Source: Guillardia theta CCMP2712 | Taxonomy: Eukaryota > Cryptophyceae > Pyrenomonadales > Geminigeraceae | Length of the DNA stretch: 20,991 nucleotides | NCBI RefSeq assembly: GCF_000315625.1 | Contig: NW_005434547.1 | Coordinates: forward strand, 61,404-82,394 | Direction: 5' to 3' | Shown: piece by piece, positions 17,167 to 20,991 of the stretch | How positions within the stretch are numbered: position 1 is the stretch's first letter | Layout: each line of letters starts with the position of its first letter | Made by a program: the position numbers and the translations under genes | Notes under the pieces: generated by a model | The model's input: only the letters and a program-made list of their open reading frames with translations | The model's database searches: none | Told to the model about the DNA's origin: nothing

Positions 17167-18078
17167 GTACTGATTTCAAGTTAACTACCGCCGCCTGGGC
17201 GGCCCCGGCGGCCGGGCGCGGCGGGCCGGCGCACTGTCACCGTGGCACTGTCCGGCCCGCCCGCCGCCCGGTCACCGCGGCCGGGCCGCCCCGGCGAGAC
17301 TGACTCGCCGAGTCAGCCCGGCCGCCGGGCTCGGAAAGCGGCAACGCACAGGCTGCGGCATCCGGGCCGGGCTCACTGCCCGTGCGCGGCTGCGCGCCGC
17401 CGTGATCGGGCCCGGGGGGGCCGAAGCCTTGAAAGGGCCTTTCAACGGCAGCCCGGCCGCCGGCCGCCCCCAGGCTTCGGATCCGAGGTGACTCCGGACG
17501 ACGGTGCCGCAGTGCGGCGGCCCGGGAAGCGGCATACTACTAGGCCGCTAGGCTATGATACTCAGTGACTAGTGCACCGTGATTACTAGCGATGAGAATG
17601 ATCGGATGCGCCCGGGGGGCATCGTCACCCCGGGCCGTCATCGGACTCCGGGAGCATCCTGGCGGCGGCCCGCCAGTGGTCTGGCCACCGGCGTGACCGG
17701 CCGGGCCCGCCGCGGGGGCGCGGCCGCCGCAGTGCGCCGACGGTATCATTCAACTGGCTACAGGCTGACTGTGACCGTTTGAACCGTTCGGACTCCCGGG
17801 AGTCACAGCCTCGGCCTGTCGAGCCTTCAACTCAGTTACGGAGTCACACTACCGTACGGCCGGGCGGCCCCGGGCCGACTCGGACCGGGCCGGCGTACTA
17901 ACTTCAAGCCACGGCCCTAGTGACTGAGTCGGAGTATTCCGACCGTACCGTGCGTCCCGGCGGGCACAGCCAGGCCGCCGGACTCCGGTCCATCCGATGA
18001 TGAGCGGCTGGTACCAACGTGACTGTGGCCGGGATAAAGTTTTACTCAAAGTTAAGTTAAAAATCAGTACGAGGACAA
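17167..18078. mobile_element. GC-rich repeat element with AT-rich inverted ends (candidate)
   Basis: The left end GTACTGATTTCAAGTTAACT (17167-17186) is matched, in inverse orientation with a few changes, by AGTTAAGTTAAAAATCAGTA (from 18050) at the right end. The body 17188-18035 is a sharp GC-rich island of GGCCGG and GACTCGG-type words without coding character. Terminal inverted repeats around a non-coding body suggest a MITE-like element, but no target-site duplication was identified. Confidence 0.4.
18039..18078. repeat. left arm of the large inverted repeat bracketing the hydrolase gene
   Basis: 40 bases that match the reverse complement of 19830-19866, differing only in the length of two short T/A runs and one terminal base. 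It ends 76 bases from the hydrolase stop codon. Confidence 0.85.
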
Positions 18079-18154
18079 TCAGGCTTGACCCGTGGCAGTC
18101 CAGGCTGCGACGCCGCACCGTTGCCGTGATTTTTACTGATCATCGGATTCCGAG

Positions 18155-19090
18155 TCATAAGAGAACTACAGAGCCTTTGTTGATGTCTTGCAACTTATCA
18201 TTGAGGCACATTCTTTGCTTCAATAGCTGAAGGAAGAACGTCGGAATCCCAGCTTCACCTTCCTTCCCAGGAGCGAGCACCAGATCTCGGAACTGCACAA
18301 TGATCGGTTTGTCTGGAAACAAAAAGAACTCGTGATACGCGCGAGCTGCACACTCGAGTAGGCTAGAGTCATGGTGCCCAACGTTCTCCATCAGTGCGAG
18401 GCGCCTCCGGTTCTTTCCTTGCTCGTGTATGGCAACAGCATGCTTGTAGTGGATCATCTCATCTCTCATCCCATGCACGATGACGCAGGGGCAGGTCAGA
18501 CCCCTCATTTTCTCTACGTTGTTCCAGTCTGAGCACCCGGTGGATAGCAGCGATCCGAGGTTCCCAGCAACGTCGCGCGCGACGTCTTGGATGGAGGTAA
18601 AGGGGGAGATGGCAACGATTCCTCCAGCCAGTCCCGAGCTGGCGACATGGAAGGCTGGGCCTGTGCCGATGGATCTGCCCCATATCACAATCTGCTGGGG
18701 CTGCAGAGACAGGAAGTCTGCCGCCCACAGACATGCTGCCATGACGCTCTCGTTGAGCCCCTTGGAGGAGGGGCAGCCCTTGCAGGCGCCATACCCGGGG
18801 TACTCGGGGACGAGGACGTGGCACTGCAGCGCCTGCCGCAGGTACTCGGCCGTAGGATAGACGCTCTTGAGGTCCTCTGCGTTGGCGTGGCAAAAGATCA
18901 CCAGCGAGGTCGAGCTGCTCCTCTGCAGGAACAGGCATGGGACTTCGAAATCCTCGTCCTCCGAGGAGCGGATGCAAATCAGCTCCTCCTGCCGAAAGTC
19001 TTTGAAGGTGTACCTGCTCTTGCGCGACCCGGCAAAGATGTAGTCGTCTAGGATGTGCTTGCTGCCAAAGACCTTGTCGAGCAGATTCAT
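18155..19090 (-). CDS. alpha/beta hydrolase, ABHD17/BEM46-like serine hydrolase
   Basis: 311 codons in one exon. The fold signature is clear: FCHANAEDL at 66-74 (oxyanion side), VPEYPGYGACKG at 94-105, the nucleophile elbow WGRSIGTGPA with Ser140, then VHGMRDEM with Asp210 as the likely acid and ENVGHHD with His239 as the likely base. The full triad is therefore present. This group includes ABHD17 depalmitoylases and BEM46-type proteins, which release acyl groups from proteins or lipids; the substrate here is unknown. There is no obvious signal peptide or Cys-rich palmitoylated N terminus as in animal ABHD17, so it may be cytosolic. Length is normal for the family. Start is the Met at 19090; a short overlapping minus frame from 19130 is a shadow. 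The gene sits between the arms of an inverted repeat (18039-18078 and 19830-19866). Confidence 0.9.
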   Translation of the reverse strand: MNLLDKVFGSKHILDDYIFAGSRKSRYTFKDFRQEELICIRSSEDEDFEVPCLFLQRSSSTSLVIFCHANAEDLKSVYPTAEYLRQALQCHVLVPEYPGYGACKGCPSSKGLNESVMAACLWAADFLSLQPQQIVIWGRSIGTGPAFHVASSGLAGGIVAISPFTSIQDVARDVAGNLGSLLSTGCSDWNNVEKMRGLTCPCVIVHGMRDEMIHYKHAVAIHEQGKNRRRLALMENVGHHDSSLLECAARAYHEFFLFPDKPIIVQFRDLVLAPGKEGEAGIPTFFLQLLKQRMCLNDKLQDINKGSVVLL

Positions 19091-19829
19091 TCTGTTCGTC
19101 CTGCTCCCTTCGATTCAAAGGTTCTTGCAAATATGTCCAGCCTTCTTAGTTCGCTAGGTCAGCTGAGACTTTTCCGCAGTAAGCAAACTTCTCACAACCC
19201 GAACCTATAGGACCCGAACCTGTCTGCCATGTATAATCCACTCAATCATTCCATTCTTGTATCATGATGTATCAATAGCTTGCTTCTTAGTATGAGTCCG
19301 CACTGATTTCTTGTCAGACCTCCTGTGTCTCGTGTGACAAGCTGTGCCCAACGATCGCAAAACAAACTTAAGAGATTCAAACGCCTTATTTCCGCTGTTG
19401 TGATCCTCCTCCAGCAAACTCAATAATGCTTCCTTGCTGGAATGAACAACTCTCGTGCTGCTTCCCTCCTCTCGTTGACTTTAAGCTGACCTCAGGACAC
19501 GCCCTGTGCTCCCCTCCCTTCCTCTTCCCCTTCCCGCTCGCTTCTCCTTGCTGCCGGACTGGGCGATTTCAATTTCCCGGCCGTGGTGCCCTCCTGGTAG
19601 GTACGGTAGTATGGCACCAGGGGTGGGGTAGTAATGGTCATGAAAGGAGGGGTGCGATCTACTTTCCATACCAAGTTGAGCTCCGATAGTATGGTAGTAC
19701 CCCCCCTATAGACCCTCAGAGTACAGGTCAGGTCCGGGGCCTCCCGGAACTTCGGAAGCTCCGATGAGGTCGGAGTACCCCCCCTTCCCAGACTAACTTC
19801 AGTCACGGTAGCCTCCTCTACTCTCCCGG
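19091..19829. other. 5' flank of the hydrolase gene and GGGGTAG/CCCCC spacer
   Basis: 19091-19480 is unique sequence that should hold the promoter; no TATA box is clear. 19590-19800 is the GTAGTA/ACCCCCCC-type spacer seen elsewhere. No gene is supported. Confidence 0.45.
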
Positions 19830-19866
19830 TTGTCCTCGTACTGATTTTAACTTAACTTTGAGTAAA
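19830..19866. repeat. right arm of the large inverted repeat
   Basis: Reverse complement of 18039-18078. It contains GTACTGATTTTAACTTAACT, the same end motif found at 17167. Confidence 0.85.
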
Positions 19867-20245
19867 CTATACGGCGGCGGTGGGGGGAGCCTGCCATGCC
19901 GAGGGCCTCAAAGCCAACCGTTGCGGAACCGTTGGAGTCACGGGCCACGTTTGAGTGAGTCAAGTTTCAAGGCTGCGGCTGCGGCATTTTCAACTCAGTG
20001 AGTTCCGGCACTCAGGCTGAAAAACGGTACGCCTACGGTACCGGCGTCGAGCCTGCCTCCCCGGCCACGGACTCGCCAGTCACGGTCAGCTGATCGCCAC
20101 TGATCGGACTCAGCCTTGGTGCAGGCCCGGGGGCGGCTGGCCGGCCCGGCCCCCGGGGTGCCGCTGTGCGCTGCCCGGGCGAGCCCGGCGGAGGCTGGGC
20201 CCGGAGCACACGGTTTGATTATTCACAACTTAAAAACGTCCGAGC
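19838..20245. mobile_element. second GC-rich repeat element, degenerate right end (candidate)
   Basis: It begins with the GTACTGATTTTAACTTAACT end, continues as a GC-rich island (19867-20210), and fades near 20224-20245, where AACTTAAAAACGT weakly recalls the inverted end. It is non-coding. Membership in the same family as 17167-18078 is inference. Confidence 0.3.
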
Positions 20246-20342
20246 CTGCCCTGACTCCGGGATGTGACAAAACTTTGAAAACTCAGTGAGAATCAACGTT
20301 GAGGTGGCAGCTTGACGTTCACAAGGCACTACTGAGAAGTGA

Positions 20343-20699
20343 CTGAGGTGTCCCTGGCCCAAGCTCCATCAGTGCTGCAAGGAAGAGCTGCCGGACGGAT
20401 CTGATCCAGCTGGGAAAGGGACGACAGTCAGTCAGGGCCTGCTGCCCTCCGGAGCCGAGCCTGACCTGCTGCGTGCGATCCTTGAAGGGATGGAGTCGGA
20501 GCAAGCGCGAAGGAGGAGCCAGTGGAGGCGCTTCCTGCTGCTGCTGCTACTGCCGAGTCAGACGGTCAGGATAGAAGGCTCAGCGGCTCAGTCGAGCCTG
20601 ACCTCCTGCGGCGGCGTTGACTTGGAGCGGCATGCTGGTTTTGTGGTGAGCGATGAAGACGAGACCGGGAGAGGAAGAGAGAGAAAAGTGGAGGGGTAA
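20343..20699 (+). CDS. possible 5' exon of a gene leaving the window
   Basis: An open frame with protein-like content: CCKEELPDGSDPAGKGTT, AEPDLLRAILEGMESEQARR and QWRRFLLLLLLPSQ. A usable ATG lies at 20490. A good donor, GTGAGC at 20646, follows GTG in phase 0; without splicing the frame stops at 20699. The Leu run comes from a CTG repeat. No family is recognised. It may begin upstream of the ATG by splicing. Confidence 0.35.
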   Translation: MRCPWPKLHQCCKEELPDGSDPAGKGTTVSQGLLPSGAEPDLLRAILEGMESEQARRRSQWRRFLLLLLLPSQTVRIEGSAAQSSLTSCGGVDLERHAGFVVSDEDETGRGRERKVEG

Positions 20700-20870
20700 A
20701 GAGAAGGGGAGGAGAGAAGAAAATTGGAAAGGAAGAGAGAAAAAGGGGAGAGAGGGAGGGGAAAGGAGCTGCACGGTGGTAGCAAAGTGTGCTGGGTGTG
20801 GACAAGATCGGACAGAAACGAAGAAGGCAGGTGAAGAAAGGGGGAAGCGAAGGGGAAGCGAATGAGGAAG

Positions 20871-20920
20871 GGAGAGGAAGGGGGAGGAAGGGAGAGGAAG
20901 GGAGAGGAAGGGAGAGGAAG
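20871..20920. repeat. (GGAGAGGAAG)n decanucleotide repeat
   Basis: About five decamer units, one with a GGGG variant, inside a longer purine-rich stretch (20690-20991) that ends the window in GGA units. Confidence 0.85.
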
Positions 20921-20991
20921 GTAGGAGAGAGGAAGTAGGAAAATATCCGAAGGGAAGGGTGGTAGAAGGGAGAAGGAGGAGGAGGAGGAGG

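Noticed and set aside
17242-17782. Arg/Pro/Gly-rich frames in the GC-rich island
   Set aside because: Their residues follow base composition only, and open frames are expected by chance at such GC content.
18459-19130. 223-codon minus frame overlapping the hydrolase
   Set aside because: It is a shadow frame of the hydrolase gene, which has the full set of family motifs.
1-20991. tRNA, rRNA, CRISPR arrays, viral or prophage genes
   Set aside because: No tRNA arm pattern, no rRNA-like segment, no spaced direct repeats and no viral protein signature were seen on either strand.

Overview
The window looks like nuclear DNA of a unicellular eukaryote, most likely a microalga or related protist. 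Four things point that way: protein-coding exons joined by GT-AG introns, AATAAA signals about 100 bases past predicted stop codons, a single-domain RWP-RK transcription factor (a family typical of green and secondary algae), and very many simple-sequence repeats. There is no sign of bacterial operons, ribosome binding sites, CRISPR or tRNA genes. A cryptophyte-like genome would fit, but the sequence alone does not prove a lineage.

Layout from left to right. (1) Positions 83-2501, minus strand: the 3' part of a multi-exon gene encoding the C-terminal half of a USP-type deubiquitinase fold followed by a coiled coil. Its introns are full of microsatellites, and two perfect pentanucleotide arrays lie just upstream. 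(2) 3593-4150, minus: a compact single-exon RWP-RK protein. (3) 4151-6490: a gene-poor spacer with GTAGGG/CCCTAC-rich DNA, a GC-rich island and a purine repeat. (4) 6492-8661, plus: a small Lys-rich protein in seven exons, with hexanucleotide arrays in one intron and AATAAA at 8765. (5) 9287-10745, minus: a nine-exon gene of about 291 codons, possibly a remote HSF-like transcription factor. (6) 11240-12750: G-rich spacer with telomere-like and minisatellite DNA. (7) 12855-13427 (plus) and 13582-14058 (minus): two small convergent spliced genes. (8) 14938-15596, minus: an unrecognised gene with an apparent frame break. (9) 16000-18080: spacer and a GC-rich repeat element. (10) 18155-19090, minus: an intact alpha/beta hydrolase, bracketed by a near-perfect inverted repeat of about 40 bp at 18039-18078 and 19830-19866. 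(11) 20343-20699, plus: a possible first exon of a gene that leaves the window.

Most gene structures were rebuilt by hand from splice signals, reading-phase agreement and protein-like translation. The single-exon RWP-RK and hydrolase genes are the most secure. Predicted introns fall into two classes: many of 45-64 nt with no repeats, and a few longer ones that mostly hold microsatellites. The genes show no common pathway. Two are likely transcription factors, one is ubiquitin-related, one is a lipase/thioesterase-type hydrolase, and the rest are unrecognised. The most unusual features are the inverted repeats and GC-rich islands around the hydrolase gene, the USP gene whose catalytic-cysteine part is not visible, and several short introns that could be read through in frame.
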